A stretch of DNA of 64,000 bases from Streptomyces sp. NBC_01233 (GTDB lineage: Bacteria > Actinomycetota > Actinomycetes > Streptomycetales > Streptomycetaceae), in assembly GCF_035989305.1 (NCBI RefSeq), contig NZ_CP108514.1, positions 3,968,501 to 4,032,500 of the forward strand, in the 5' to 3' direction. The notes under the pieces are model-generated. The model made no database searches, had not been told where the DNA came from, and was given only the letters and a program-made list of their open reading frames with translations. A program made the position numbers and the translations under genes. Positions 26,474 to 35,258 of this stretch are shown one piece after another. Numbering within the stretch: position 1 is the first letter of the stretch; every line of letters begins with the position of its first letter.

Positions 26474-27310
26474 GTGACGACTGTCGACGAGAGCGGCGAC
26501 GCCGAGGGCGAGCCGGACGACGACCTGCGGAACTTCGGCGAGACCATCAAGGCGTTCCGCAAACGGGCCGACCTGACGCAGGAGCAGCTGTGCCCCCGGG
26601 TCGGCTACTCGGTGCAGTACGTGGCCTCGGTTGAGCAGGGACGCCGCCACCCGTCCACGAAGTTCGTGGAGAAGGCGGAGGAGGCGCTGGACGCTTTCGG
26701 AGTCATCCGCATCGCGGCGAAGAAGCTGGCTCGGCGGCGGGGGCTGGCTCGGTGGTTCCGGCGGTGGGCGGAACTGGAGGAGGAGGCGGTCGCGCTCAAC
26801 ACGTACGAGTGCCGGTCGATCCCCGGTCTGTTACAGACGGAGGCATACGCGCGGGCCCAAATTCGGGACGTGCCGCCAGTGGCCACACCGGAAGAGGCGG
26901 AGGCGCGCGTCGCCTTCCGGATGGCCCGCCAGGCATTGCTCCTCAAGACCCCGTACGTCGCCTTCAGCTTCATCATCGAGCAGGCAGTGATCGAGCGCCA
27001 GACGGGCGGCCCAGCGGTAACGCGCGAGCTGATCGACCACCTGCTGGAAGTGGGGAAGCTGCCCAATGTGGACCTTCAGATCATGCCGACGGTGAGCCCG
27101 GAGCATGCAGGTCCCGGCGGCCCCTTCCGACTCCTCGAAACCCAGGAGCACGACTGGCTGGGCTACAGCGAGGGCCAGCAGACAGGCCAGGTAATCGCCG
27201 ACCTGAAAGACATCAGCATCCTCCATCAGCGGTATGCCAAACTTCGCATCCAGGCCCTCAACCCCGCCGAAAGCGCGGGCCTGTTGATGCGAATGCGAGG
27301 ATCCCTGTGA
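26474..27310 (+). CDS. XRE-family regulator, Scr1/DUF5753 type (second copy)
   Basis: A 278-residue protein. GTG 26474 is preferred over GTG 26429 because GGGGAGG lies 8 bp upstream. The HTH is FGETIKAFRKRADLTQEQLC to YVASVEQGRRHPS. The DUF5753 part shows YECRSIPGLLQTEAYARAQI and VDLQIMPTVSPEHAGPGGPF. Its stop overlaps the GTG of the DUF397 gene, so the pair is translationally coupled, unlike the first pair in the window. Confidence 0.9.
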   Translation: MTTVDESGDAEGEPDDDLRNFGETIKAFRKRADLTQEQLCPRVGYSVQYVASVEQGRRHPSTKFVEKAEEALDAFGVIRIAAKKLARRRGLARWFRRWAELEEEAVALNTYECRSIPGLLQTEAYARAQIRDVPPVATPEEAEARVAFRMARQALLLKTPYVAFSFIIEQAVIERQTGGPAVTRELIDHLLEVGKLPNVDLQIMPTVSPEHAGPGGPFRLLETQEHDWLGYSEGQQTGQVIADLKDISILHQRYAKLRIQALNPAESAGLLMRMRGSL

Positions 27311-27552
27311 ACAGCTCCCGGCTCCGGTGGTTCAAGAGCAGTTACAGCAGCAGCGACGGCGACGACTGCGTCGAGGTCGCCCTCTCCTGGCACAAGTCCA
27401 CCTACAGCGGCAGCGAGGGTGACAGCTGCGTCGAGGTCGCCTCCTGCGCGGACGCCGTCCACATCCGGGACTCCAAGGTGGCGGCCGGCCCCGAGCTGGC
27501 CGTCGCGCCGGCGAGCTGGGGCGTGTTCCTCGGTGGGATCACGGCCGGTTAG
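27307..27552 (+). CDS. DUF397 protein with internal duplication
   Basis: An 81-residue protein starting at GTG 27307, which overlaps the regulator stop (GTGA). The DUF397 opening motif occurs twice in tandem: WFKSSYSSSDGDDCVEVA then WHKSTYSGSEGDSCVEVA. A single VHIRDSKVAAGPELAV tail follows. The duplication is about 20 codons. It partners the upstream XRE protein. Confidence 0.9.
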   Translation: MNSSRLRWFKSSYSSSDGDDCVEVALSWHKSTYSGSEGDSCVEVASCADAVHIRDSKVAAGPELAVAPASWGVFLGGITAG

Positions 27553-27567
27553 GCCCTGAGAACATGC

Positions 27568-27603
27568 GGCAGGGCCTCCCCGGGGTTCCGGTGAGGCCCT
27601 GCC
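27568..27603. terminator. Bidirectional terminator hairpin
   Basis: An 11-bp perfect stem, GGCAGGGCCTC with GAGGCCCTGCC, between the convergent DUF397 gene and the secreted-protein gene. Confidence 0.85.
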
Positions 27604-27614
27604 GTTGCCTGCGG

Positions 27615-28142
27615 TCAGCTCATCAGCGGCGAGCCGACCAGCTGCCAGGTGATGGGACCCTTGGCGTCGCCCTCGATGTCGTAGACGACCGTCGCGTCGC
27701 CGGACCACTGCTTGCCCGGGTCCAGGGTGACCGCCGGGGTCAGGCAGGCGAAGGCGCCTTCGGGCGCCGCGTTGATGTTGGCCGTGAGGTCACAGGTCTT
27801 GCTGTTGACCACGACGTCGGTGCCGCCCGGCACACGGCTCTCCAGCCGCGTCGTCACCTTGAACGAGGTGAAGCGCTTGCTGGTCAGGTCGGACTGACCG
27901 TCGTTGATGAAGCCCCAGTTGACGGTCGCCTTGCCGCGGACCTTGTTGTCCGGGAGCGCCTCGACGCAGGTCGGCGCGTTCAGCTGCGCCTCGGGGATGG
28001 CGCCCGGCATCGACTGGATCCGGGAGTTGCCGGTCGTGGTGCAGGTCTGCGCCGCGCTGGCGGACTGCGAGACGGAGATGATCCCCGAGAAGGCGACGGC
28101 GGCTGCGGCGACCGCGGAGGCTCGGAAAAGGTTCTTGTTCAT
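27615..28142 (-). CDS. Secreted protein of unknown function
   Basis: A 175-residue protein from ATG 28142, with GGGGGAGA upstream. A Sec signal peptide (MNKNLFRASAVAAAAVAF, cleavage near SASA-AQT) precedes a mature domain with four Cys, in regions TCTTTGN, APTCVEA, SKTCDL and FACLTP, probably two disulphides. The mature part is predicted to be beta-rich. The family is not recognised. Confidence 0.75.
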   Translation of the reverse strand: MNKNLFRASAVAAAAVAFSGIISVSQSASAAQTCTTTGNSRIQSMPGAIPEAQLNAPTCVEALPDNKVRGKATVNWGFINDGQSDLTSKRFTSFKVTTRLESRVPGGTDVVVNSKTCDLTANINAAPEGAFACLTPAVTLDPGKQWSGDATVVYDIEGDAKGPITWQLVGSPLMS

Positions 28143-28413
28143 GACGGTGTCTCCCCCAGGTGAGTGGGGGTTGATCTTATGCAGCGACATTCAGCCGGGC
28201 GACATCATTTTCGCAGGTCAGAGGCCATGTGGCCGATACTCGCCGCTCGCTTGAACCGAGGGGAAGCGAGGCCGGACCCGTGTCACTCAGGCGGCAGCCG
28301 GGTCCCGGGGCTCAAGCGGAATGCGGGCGCGGCGGAGGCAGGGCACTTACTGGCCAAAGCTTCGCCGTGGCCGGAGTTCCCGCGCCCCGGCCGGGTTTCG
28401 TACGCTGCCAAGC

Positions 28414-28812
28414 ATGATCGATTCACGTACCCACGTCCGCGTCGCCCGGCCCTCCCTCGATCTGAAGGCCGCCGAACGCTTCTACGTCGACGGGCTCGGC
28501 CTGGAGGTGCAGTGGCGCAGCACCGAGAGCGCGCCCGGGGAGCACGACCTGCTGATGGTCGGGCCGGCCGGGGGCGGATGGCACTTCGAGCTGACCCGTG
28601 ACGCCTCGAACCCGATCCTGCCCGCACCGACCGTCGACGACCTCTTCGTGGTCTATCTCGGCGAGACGCCCGACGAGGCGCTGGTCCAGCGGCTGGTCGA
28701 GCACGGCGGGACGCGCGTCACCGCCCACAACCCGTACTGGGAGGAGTGGGGGGTCACCATCGAGGACCCCGACGGCTACCGGCTCGTGCTCTGTTCCCGT
28801 ACCTGGGGCTGA
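28414..28812 (+). CDS. VOC-family (glyoxalase/bleomycin-resistance fold) protein
   Basis: A 132-residue protein from ATG 28414. Paired beta-alpha-beta-beta-beta modules are visible: THVRVARPSLDLKAAERFYV and GLGLEVQWR, then WGVTIEDPDGYRLVLCSR. Metal-binding candidates are His7 and the Glu in the final IEDPDGYR strand. It may be a small lyase, dioxygenase or resistance protein; the substrate is unknown. Confidence 0.88.
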   Translation: MIDSRTHVRVARPSLDLKAAERFYVDGLGLEVQWRSTESAPGEHDLLMVGPAGGGWHFELTRDASNPILPAPTVDDLFVVYLGETPDEALVQRLVEHGGTRVTAHNPYWEEWGVTIEDPDGYRLVLCSRTWG

Positions 28813-28955
28813 GCGGCCGGCGCGGCCTCCTGGGCGTCGAGGAGCTCGTCCCAGTGCTCCCGGGTCCACTCGCACGCCGCGTCGAGCGGGCCCAGGAGGC
28901 CGCGGCCGAGCGGGGTGAGGGCGTACTCGACGACGGGGAGACGGACGGGGCGGCG
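28776..28955 (-). pseudogene. 3' remnant of an HxlR-family regulator gene
   Basis: The minus strand reads VVEYALTPLGRGLLGPLDAA followed by CEWTREHWDEL, the C-terminal wing and helix of HxlR regulators. The DNA-binding N-terminus is missing; the frame runs into unrelated sequence at ~28955. Confidence 0.7.
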
Positions 28956-29201
28956 TACGTCCTGACGGCCTCCAACGCGGGCGCGGACCGGCACCCGGCG
29001 TGGTACCTGAACCTGGTCTCCGACCCGGCCGTCATCCTCCAGGTCGGCGCCGGGTCCTTCCCGGCGACGGCCCGCCGCGCCACGCCCGCCGAGGCGGACC
29101 GGCTGTGGCCGGTGGTGGTGGCCGCGATGCCCTCGTACGCGGCCTACCGGGCGGCGACGGCCCGCGAGATCCCGCTGGTCCTGGTCACCCGTACCGGCTG
29201 A
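28947..29201 (+). pseudogene. 3' remnant of a Ddn-like F420 nitroreductase-family gene
   Basis: The plus strand reads AAYVLTASNAGADRHPAWYL followed by NLVSDP and ends EIPLVLVTRTG, the C-terminal two-thirds of the Ddn family seen intact at 2357. The N-terminal strands are missing. It abuts the HxlR remnant head-on. Confidence 0.75.
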
Positions 29202-29208
29202 GACGGGG

Positions 29209-29487
29209 TCACTTGACCGACGGGGCCTTGGGGAGGTGGTCCAGGGGTGCCTTGAGGGAGGCGTCCGTGGCGCCCGTGGCGGTCCCGGCGGCGGAGGTGG
29301 TCACCGCGACCGCCGTCTTCGCGTCCTGGACGGTCCGGGCCGGGTGGTCGACGATGTCGACGACGCGGCCGACGACCGGGGGCGTCTGGGCGGGCGCCTG
29401 GTCGGCGTGCGCGGCGACGGGGGTGAGTGCGAGGGCGGCGCCGCCGGAGACGACCAGGGCGGCGAGGGTGCGCTTCATGGCGTTCAT
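29209..29487 (-). CDS. Small secreted protein
   Basis: A 92-residue protein from ATG 29487 (or 29478). Signal peptide MKRTLAALVVSGGAALALTP with AHA-D cleavage. The mature ~65 residues are Ala/Thr/Val-rich with no Cys. Function unknown. Confidence 0.65.
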   Translation of the reverse strand: MNAMKRTLAALVVSGGAALALTPVAAHADQAPAQTPPVVGRVVDIVDHPARTVQDAKTAVAVTTSAAGTATGATDASLKAPLDHLPKAPSVK

Positions 29488-29628
29488 GCCCCGCCCAACG
29501 ACGCCCCCGTGCCCGTGGTCACCACCCGTTTCCGCCGGGAACGCCGGCGGCCCCGGATCGGGGGGACCGGTCCGGGGCCGCGGGAATGACTCGGCGGGTG
29601 GTGCGCGGGGGGCGCGGGAGGGGGGTGG

Positions 29629-31194
29629 TCAGTCCTCGACCACCAGGGCCGGGGTGGACTTCGTCAGGACCTCGCCGCGGAAGAAGGCGGGGCTGCGGCG
29701 CTCGGTGACGAACATGACGACCAGGCCGAGGGCCAGCAGGCCGACGCCGATGACGAAGACGTTGCCGACGCCGAGGCCCGGGATGGTGGAACCGGAGCCG
29801 TAGGTCGGGTCCCAGGCGTCGTAGAGGGTCTTGAAGAAGACCGCGGCCAGCAGCAGCCCGCCCAGGACCGGGAAGACGCCCTTGAAGAGCAGGTCGCGGG
29901 AGGAGCGGCGCAGCTCGGCGCGGAAGTACCAGACGCAGGCGAAGGCCGTCAGCGAGTAGTAGAAGCAGATCATCAGGCCGAGCGCGAAGATCGTGTCGGT
30001 CAGGACGTTCTCGCTGACCAGGGTCATCACCGTGTAGAAGGCGCCGGTGGCGACACCCGCCATGACGGTGGCGCGGCCCGGGGTCTTGAACTTCGGGTGG
30101 ACCTTGGCGTAGGAGGGCGGCAGGGCCTCGTACGTCGACATGGCGAGGACCGTGCGGGCCACCGGGATGAAGGTGGTCTGCAGGGAGGCGGCGGCGGAGG
30201 CCAGGACGGCCACGAAGAGCAGGACGCCGAGCACCGGGCCCATCACGGGGCCGGCGAGGGCCGCGAAGACGTTGCCGGAGGTCTCCTCGTTGGCCAGGCC
30301 GAGGCCTTCGCCGCCCGCGCCGACGGCCATCTGGGCGGCGACGCCGGTGGCGAGGTAGGAGCCGACCAGGACGACCATCGCGATGAGCGAGGCGCGGCCG
30401 GGGGTCTTCGTGGAGCCGGTGGTCTCCTCGTTGGTGGCCAGGCACGCGTCCCAGCCCCAGTACATGAAGATCGAGAGCGAGAGTCCGGCGGTGAAGGCCG
30501 CCATGGACTCGACCGCGAAGGGGTTCATCCAGGACCAGGAGAAGTCCAGGCCGGTGTCGAAGGTGCCGGCGGAGGCCTTCTGGAAGGCCATCGCGACGAA
30601 GACGGCGAGCACGAGGAGCTGGAGGCCGACCAGGGCGTACTGGACGCCCTTGGTGGCGGTCATGCCGCGGTAGCTGATGGCGGTCGCGACGGCGATCAGC
30701 GTCAGGCAGGTGGCGATGTGGACGAGCTTGTTGTCGTCCAGGGCCGCGATCGACTCGTTGCCGGTGATCTCGCCGGCCAGCAGCCAGAAGTACGAGGTGG
30801 CGACGCCCGCGAGGTTGGAGAGGACGATGATCGTGGCGATCACCAGGCCCCAGCCGCACATCCAGCCGATCCGCGGGCCGAAGGCCTTGACGGTCCAGGT
30901 GAAGGAGGTGCCGCAGTCCGGCATGGCCTTGTTGAGCTCGCGGTAGGCGAAGGCGACCAGGAGCATCGGGAGGAAGCCGGCGAGGAAGATGGCCGGCATC
31001 TGCATGCCGACCTCCCCGGCGGTCGAGCCGAGGGTCGAGGTCAGGCAGTAGACGGGGGCGACGGTGGAGATGCCGATGACGGCGCTTCCCACGAGGCCGA
31101 CGGAGCCCTTGCCGAGGCCCTTGCTGCGAACGTCGCCCTCGGCGACGCCGCTTACCGTGTCTCCGGCCCGAGGCCGAACGTCCAGCTGAGTCAT
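29629..31194 (-). CDS. APC-superfamily amino acid permease
   Basis: A 521-residue, ~12-TM transporter from ATG 31194. TM1 carries the broken-helix motif GLVGSAVIGISTVAPVYC. Others include GTSFTWTVKAFGPRIGWMCG and IFMYWGWDACLATNEET, typical of APC amine/amino-acid transporters. The substrate is undetermined. It is divergent from the lipoprotein gene at 31510. Confidence 0.9.
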   Translation of the reverse strand: MTQLDVRPRAGDTVSGVAEGDVRSKGLGKGSVGLVGSAVIGISTVAPVYCLTSTLGSTAGEVGMQMPAIFLAGFLPMLLVAFAYRELNKAMPDCGTSFTWTVKAFGPRIGWMCGWGLVIATIIVLSNLAGVATSYFWLLAGEITGNESIAALDDNKLVHIATCLTLIAVATAISYRGMTATKGVQYALVGLQLLVLAVFVAMAFQKASAGTFDTGLDFSWSWMNPFAVESMAAFTAGLSLSIFMYWGWDACLATNEETTGSTKTPGRASLIAMVVLVGSYLATGVAAQMAVGAGGEGLGLANEETSGNVFAALAGPVMGPVLGVLLFVAVLASAAASLQTTFIPVARTVLAMSTYEALPPSYAKVHPKFKTPGRATVMAGVATGAFYTVMTLVSENVLTDTIFALGLMICFYYSLTAFACVWYFRAELRRSSRDLLFKGVFPVLGGLLLAAVFFKTLYDAWDPTYGSGSTIPGLGVGNVFVIGVGLLALGLVVMFVTERRSPAFFRGEVLTKSTPALVVED

Positions 31195-31509
31195 GGGTCA
31201 GGACGTTAGATGGTGCGTATTCCACATCTGGAGGATCGAAGTCCGGAATCCGACCCCTCCGAACGCCTTGGAATTCTGCGGCCGAGACCGTTCACGAACG
31301 CTTAATACAAGGTTCACTTCGACATCCGGCCATGCTTCAGCAGGCTCCCGAGAAAAGCTTTCGGTATGCGGAAACCGCAGCCATGCCCGTTTTGGGCGTT
31401 TCTAAACTTTCCCGTACGAGTTTTCGGCCATCCGGTTTGCCGTGAACATGACGCCCACCCTAGAGTCGCCGCCGTTCAAGGTCATTTACGTACGGGGGAC
31501 ATCGCGCAC
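31195..31509. other. Divergent intergenic region, 315 bp
   Basis: Relatively AT-rich (for example TTCACGAACGCTTAATACAA near 31289-31308), so it probably holds promoters for the permease and the lipoprotein. No operator palindrome or RNA element was recognised. Confidence 0.5.
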
Positions 31510-32199
31510 ATGCGTTTCAAGCCACTGGTCATCACCGTCACGGCCACCGCGGCCCTCCTCTCCCTCACCGGCTGCGGAAGCGGCGACAACCCGACGCTCG
31601 GCGGCATCGGCGGGGATTCCGTCGCGACGGGCGGGGACAACGCCTACAACGGCACCGGCGACGGCGGCCCCAACGAGGGCACGCTGGACAACCCGACGAA
31701 GAACGGCGGAGTCAACGGCAACGCCCCCAAGGACGGGACGGCGTTCCAGAAGCTCCCCAAGGCGGCCACCATGGCCGCGGCCGCCCGCTTCGTCAACGGA
31801 TTCACCGACTGCGACCCGATCAGGCCCGTCCCCGCGGGCGGCGGATCGAGCACCGGCCCGGACGAGAAGTTCATCAAGTCCGCCACCGTCATCGAGCAAG
31901 GAACCTGCGGCAGCAGGGGCCGCACCTCGATCTACATGATCAAGGACGCGAAGGCCTTCCAGACCGCCTTCAAGGCCGAGATCGCCGCGCAGCAGGGCGG
32001 GGACCCCAACGGCGGCATCGTCATCGGGCAGGACTTCGCCATGGGATCCGAGAGCTCGGACGCCATGAGCGCCCTGCTGACCCCGCAGGCCGGGCTCCTG
32101 ATGCTGAACTGCCACGAGGGCTTCAAACCGCCGAGCGGCTACCGGAAGGAACCGGCCCTCGTGAAGGGCTGCGTCCTCACCGACTACTACGTGGACTGA
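31510..32199 (+). CDS. Lipoprotein of unknown function
   Basis: A 229-residue protein from ATG 31510. Lipoprotein signal with lipobox LTGC (Cys ~20), then a Gly/Asn-rich linker (NGTGDGGPNEG, NGGVNGNAP). A globular domain with four Cys follows: FTDCDPI, EQGTCGS, LNCHEG, KGCVLTDYY. Upstream in-frame codons are ignored because they lack a ribosome binding site and would bury the signal. Confidence 0.8.
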   Translation: MRFKPLVITVTATAALLSLTGCGSGDNPTLGGIGGDSVATGGDNAYNGTGDGGPNEGTLDNPTKNGGVNGNAPKDGTAFQKLPKAATMAAAARFVNGFTDCDPIRPVPAGGGSSTGPDEKFIKSATVIEQGTCGSRGRTSIYMIKDAKAFQTAFKAEIAAQQGGDPNGGIVIGQDFAMGSESSDAMSALLTPQAGLLMLNCHEGFKPPSGYRKEPALVKGCVLTDYYVD

Positions 32200-32266
32200 G
32201 CGGGCGCCCCGGTCCGGTGGACCCGGGGGCCCACCGGACCGGGCCGGCATCCGCAAGACTGTCCCC

Positions 32267-33355
32267 ATGCCCACGGCCGATGAGCTCCTCAGCGCGGAAA
32301 CCGTCACCACCCTGGCCCGGCTGCTCGCCCGGGCGGGCGGGCGCCGGTCCTCGCCCGCCCTGCGCGCCCGCGCCGACGCCCTCGACGGGCTGTCGTTCAG
32401 CGGGCGCGTCGGGGCCGTCCGCGACGCCGTGCTCGCCGACCTCCCCGAGGACTGGCCCGGCTTCGAGGCCGTCGTGCGCACCGCCCTCGCCGACCCCGGC
32501 TTCGAGGGCTGGATGACCTTCCCCGTCAACGAGGCCGTCGCCGTCCGCGGGCGGGAGGCGTTCGAGCCCGGGCTGGCGCTGCTGCACGACCTCACCTCCC
32601 GGCTGACCGCCGAATCCGCCGTACGGCCCTTCCTGCGCGCCGACCCGGCCCGCGCCCTGGCCGTCGTACAGAAGTGGACGGACGACCCGGACCCGCACGT
32701 ACGGCGCCTCGCCAGCGAGGGCACCCGGCCCCGGCTGCCCTGGGCCCCGCAGCTGCCCGCCTTCGTCGCCGACCCGCGCCCGGCCCTGCCGGTCCTGGAC
32801 GCCCTCTACCGCGACGAGTCCGAGTACGTCCGCCGCTCCGTCTCCAACCACCTCAACGACATCAGCCGCGACCACCCCGCCCTCGCCGTCGAGACCGCGG
32901 CCCGCTGGCTGACCGGGCCCACCGGCACGACGGACCGCGTCGTACGGCACGGCCTGCGCACCCTGATCAAGGCCGGGCGGCCCGAGGCCCTGACCCTGCT
33001 CGGACACTCCCCCGACGTGCCGGTCACCGTGCGCGGCCCCGAGGTCGCCACCCCGCGGGTCGCCGTCGGCGAGTACCTCGTCTTCGACTACGCGGTCACC
33101 AACACCGGCACGCTCCCGGCCGAGCTCGTCGTCGACTACGTCGTGCACCACACCAAGGCGAACGGCACCCGCACCCCCAAGGTCTTCAAACTCCTCACCC
33201 GCGCCCTGGCCCCCGGCGAAACCCTCGGCGGCACCAAGCGGCACTCCTTCAAGCCGATCACCACCCGCCGCTACCACTCCGGCGAGCACCTGGTGCAGCT
33301 CCAGGTCAACGGACGGGTCCGCGGCGAGGCCGTTTTCTCGCTGGACGCGCCCTGA
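32267..33355 (+). CDS. DNA alkylation repair glycosylase, AlkC/AlkD-like HEAT protein with C-terminal Ig-like domain
   Basis: A 362-residue protein from ATG 32267. Residues ~1-250 are helical HEAT-like repeats (DPDPHVRRLASEGTRPRLPW, ESEYVRRSVSNHLNDISRDH) as in AlkC/AlkD N-glycosylases, which excise 3-methyladenine and other alkylpurines. Residues ~260-362 form an Ig-like beta domain (YLVFDYAVTNTGTLPAELVV ... HLVQLQVNGRV), diagnostic of AlkC. An IS200/IS605 element begins 32 bp after the stop. Confidence 0.88.
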   Translation: MPTADELLSAETVTTLARLLARAGGRRSSPALRARADALDGLSFSGRVGAVRDAVLADLPEDWPGFEAVVRTALADPGFEGWMTFPVNEAVAVRGREAFEPGLALLHDLTSRLTAESAVRPFLRADPARALAVVQKWTDDPDPHVRRLASEGTRPRLPWAPQLPAFVADPRPALPVLDALYRDESEYVRRSVSNHLNDISRDHPALAVETAARWLTGPTGTTDRVVRHGLRTLIKAGRPEALTLLGHSPDVPVTVRGPEVATPRVAVGEYLVFDYAVTNTGTLPAELVVDYVVHHTKANGTRTPKVFKLLTRALAPGETLGGTKRHSFKPITTRRYHSGEHLVQLQVNGRVRGEAVFSLDAP

Positions 33356-33404
33356 CCCCGCCTGGCAGGCCCCCCATGATCTACCTCTGATCTTGGCCAG
33401 TGCT

Positions 33405-33420
33405 CCGCCCTTCAGGGCGG
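33405..33420. repeat. Left-end hairpin of the IS200/IS605 element
   Basis: CCGCCC-TTCA-GGGCGG, about 17 bp inside the left boundary. Y1 transposases recognise such subterminal imperfect hairpins. Confidence 0.75.
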
Positions 33421-33486
33421 GGGTGAAGGCCATCCTTGGCCCGGAGGCGCGGGGCGCCGGAGTGCTCTGCGCCTCCGGGGTGACGG

Positions 33487-33915
33487 TTAGACGGGGCGCT
33501 GCTGGTTTTCGATGTACTGCCTGACGGCGGTCAGGGGTGCCCCGCCGCATGATCCGGCGAAGTAGGAGCCGGACCAGAAGTGTCCGCCCCACAGGTACCG
33601 GCGGACGTGGCTCTCGTACTCCTGGCGCAGCCTGCGGGAGCTGACGCCCTTGAGGGAGTTGACCAGCTTGGAGAGCTGGACTTTCGGCGGGTAGTGCACG
33701 AGCAGGTGCACGTGGTCCTGTTCGCCGTTGAACTGTTTCAGCTCGGCCTCGAAGTCGGCGCAGACCTCCCCCATGATCTCTTCGGTGCGGGTCAGCATGA
33801 TGTCGGTGAACGCCTTCCGCCGGTACTTCGTGACGAAAACCAAATGAACGTGCAGGTTGTGGACAACGTGGCGACCGGTTCTGACATCGGGATTAGGGTT
33901 CCAGCGCGGTGACAT
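33487..33915 (-). CDS. tnpA: IS200/IS605 Y1 (HUH) transposase TnpA
   Basis: A 142-residue protein. The HUH motif is seen as DHVHLLVHYPP and the catalytic Tyr in VRQYIENQ near the C-terminus. The full length matches active family members (~140). It is divergent from tnpB, with only 6 bp between start codons. Confidence 0.95.
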   Translation of the reverse strand: MSPRWNPNPDVRTGRHVVHNLHVHLVFVTKYRRKAFTDIMLTRTEEIMGEVCADFEAELKQFNGEQDHVHLLVHYPPKVQLSKLVNSLKGVSSRRLRQEYESHVRRYLWGGHFWSGSYFAGSCGGAPLTAVRQYIENQQRPV

Positions 33916-33921
33916 AAACCA

Positions 33922-35220
33922 ATGCTAGGGTCCCGATTTGTGAGTCAAGACACCCTGGTCAAGAGGCAGTTCGGGCACCGTGCCCGGCTTGAGCTGTCGC
34001 GCGCCGAGGTGTTGAAGACTGATGGCCAGGCGCACGCGGCCCGCACCATGTGGAACCTGCTGCACGCCTGGTGGCGGATGATGCCGAAGGAAAAACGGAC
34101 TCTTGCGAACGCGGACGCCGCGATCCGGCAGGCCCGCGAGGACATCGACTTTCTCGCCGTCCTCCCCGCGCAGGCCGCGCAAGCGGTGCTCAAGACGTAC
34201 TTCCAGGCGTGGAAGAACTGCTGGGACGGCCGCGCCGACGCCCCGAATTTCAAGGGCAGGTTCCGCACGGTGATGTCCGTGGACATTCCGCAGGGCCGGG
34301 ACCTGAACATCGTCCGCGTGCACCGCCGCTGGGGCATGGCCAGCATTCCCAAGATGGGCCGGGTCCGGTTCCGGTGGACCAAGGACCTGCCCGTGGGCAA
34401 GCACGCCAACGGGGAGAACCGGATCACCGGGGCGCGGCTGGTCAAGGACGTGCTCGGCTGGCACATCGCCTTCCGTGTTCAGACCTTGGAGGTCAAGCCC
34501 GATCCCCACCAGGGGCCGGACGTCGGCATAGATGTGGGCGTCACCGTGCCCATTGCCCTCTCAGACGGCGAAACGTACGAGCACGGCGAATGGCTGACCA
34601 CGAAGGAGAAAGCCAAGCTTCTGCACCTGGAGCAGCGCGCCGCGCAGCGTAAGCAGCACCGCAAGCCCGGCGAGCGCACCAGCCGTCGGCTGCACCGCAC
34701 CTACGACCGGATTGCAGGACTCCGCGCGAAAGCCAAGCGCCGGGCCCTGGACTGGCAGCACCAGACGACCACCGCCATCGCCCGCACATACGGCACCGTT
34801 GTGGTCGAAGCACTCACCATCACGAACATGGTCAAGTCGGCCAGGGGAACGATCGAGGAGCCGGGGAAGAACGTTGCCCAGAAAACTGGGCTGAACCGCT
34901 CCATCAGCGGGGAGGCGTGGGGCCGCACGGTCACCATGCTGACGTACAAGACCGCCCAGCACGGCGGCACCCTGGTCAAGGTCCCCGCCCCCGGCACCTC
35001 CAGGCGCTGCTCCGCGTGCGGCCTCATCACGCCCGGGAGCCGGGAGTCCCAGGCCGTGTTCGTGTGCAAGAACCCGGACTGCGGCTGGTCGGGCAACGCC
35101 GACCACAACGCAGCCCGGAACGTCTTGCACCTGTACCGGATGGGCCACGCGCTCATCCCGGCTGCCGGAAGGGCAGTCGTCAGGCGCGCCAAGCGCGTCA
35201 AACCCGCTGCCGCAAGGTAA
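33922..35220 (+). CDS. tnpB: TnpB RNA-guided nuclease of the IS200/IS605 element
   Basis: A 432-residue TnpB from ATG 33922. The catalytic triad is intact: GIDVGV (Asp203), VVEALTITN (Glu296) and GNADHNAARN (Asp394). The zinc ribbon is complete, CSACG (Cys363, 366) and CKNPDC (Cys382, 387). The N-terminal helical bridge QAHAARTMWNLLHAWW is present. An omegaRNA is expected from the 3' end of the gene through the right-end hairpin. Confidence 0.95.
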   Translation: MLGSRFVSQDTLVKRQFGHRARLELSRAEVLKTDGQAHAARTMWNLLHAWWRMMPKEKRTLANADAAIRQAREDIDFLAVLPAQAAQAVLKTYFQAWKNCWDGRADAPNFKGRFRTVMSVDIPQGRDLNIVRVHRRWGMASIPKMGRVRFRWTKDLPVGKHANGENRITGARLVKDVLGWHIAFRVQTLEVKPDPHQGPDVGIDVGVTVPIALSDGETYEHGEWLTTKEKAKLLHLEQRAAQRKQHRKPGERTSRRLHRTYDRIAGLRAKAKRRALDWQHQTTTAIARTYGTVVVEALTITNMVKSARGTIEEPGKNVAQKTGLNRSISGEAWGRTVTMLTYKTAQHGGTLVKVPAPGTSRRCSACGLITPGSRESQAVFVCKNPDCGWSGNADHNAARNVLHLYRMGHALIPAAGRAVVRRAKRVKPAAAR

Positions 35221-35228
35221 GCAGGAAT

Positions 35229-35258
35229 CTCCCGGCTTCAGCCGGGAGAGCACTTCAA
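35229..35258 (+). ncRNA. Right-end hairpin and probable 3' end of omegaRNA
   Basis: An 8-bp stem CTCCCGGC-TTCA-GCCGGGAG followed by AGCACTTCAA. By analogy with characterised TnpB systems, an omegaRNA would overlap the 3' tnpB end and take its guide from sequence right of 35258. Transcription is not shown by the sequence. Confidence 0.4.

Larger units (their letters stand above)
33388..35258. mobile_element. IS200/IS605-family element with divergent tnpA and tnpB
   Basis: About 1,870 bp with subterminal hairpins at both ends, both with a TTCA loop (33405-33420 and 35229-35248). The Y1 transposase and TnpB are transcribed divergently from ~33918. The ends are deduced from rejoining the interrupted small gene (MIYL at 33376-33387 with GIESHPARPD at 35259 on). 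The exact base of each boundary is uncertain by a few nucleotides. Confidence 0.85.
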
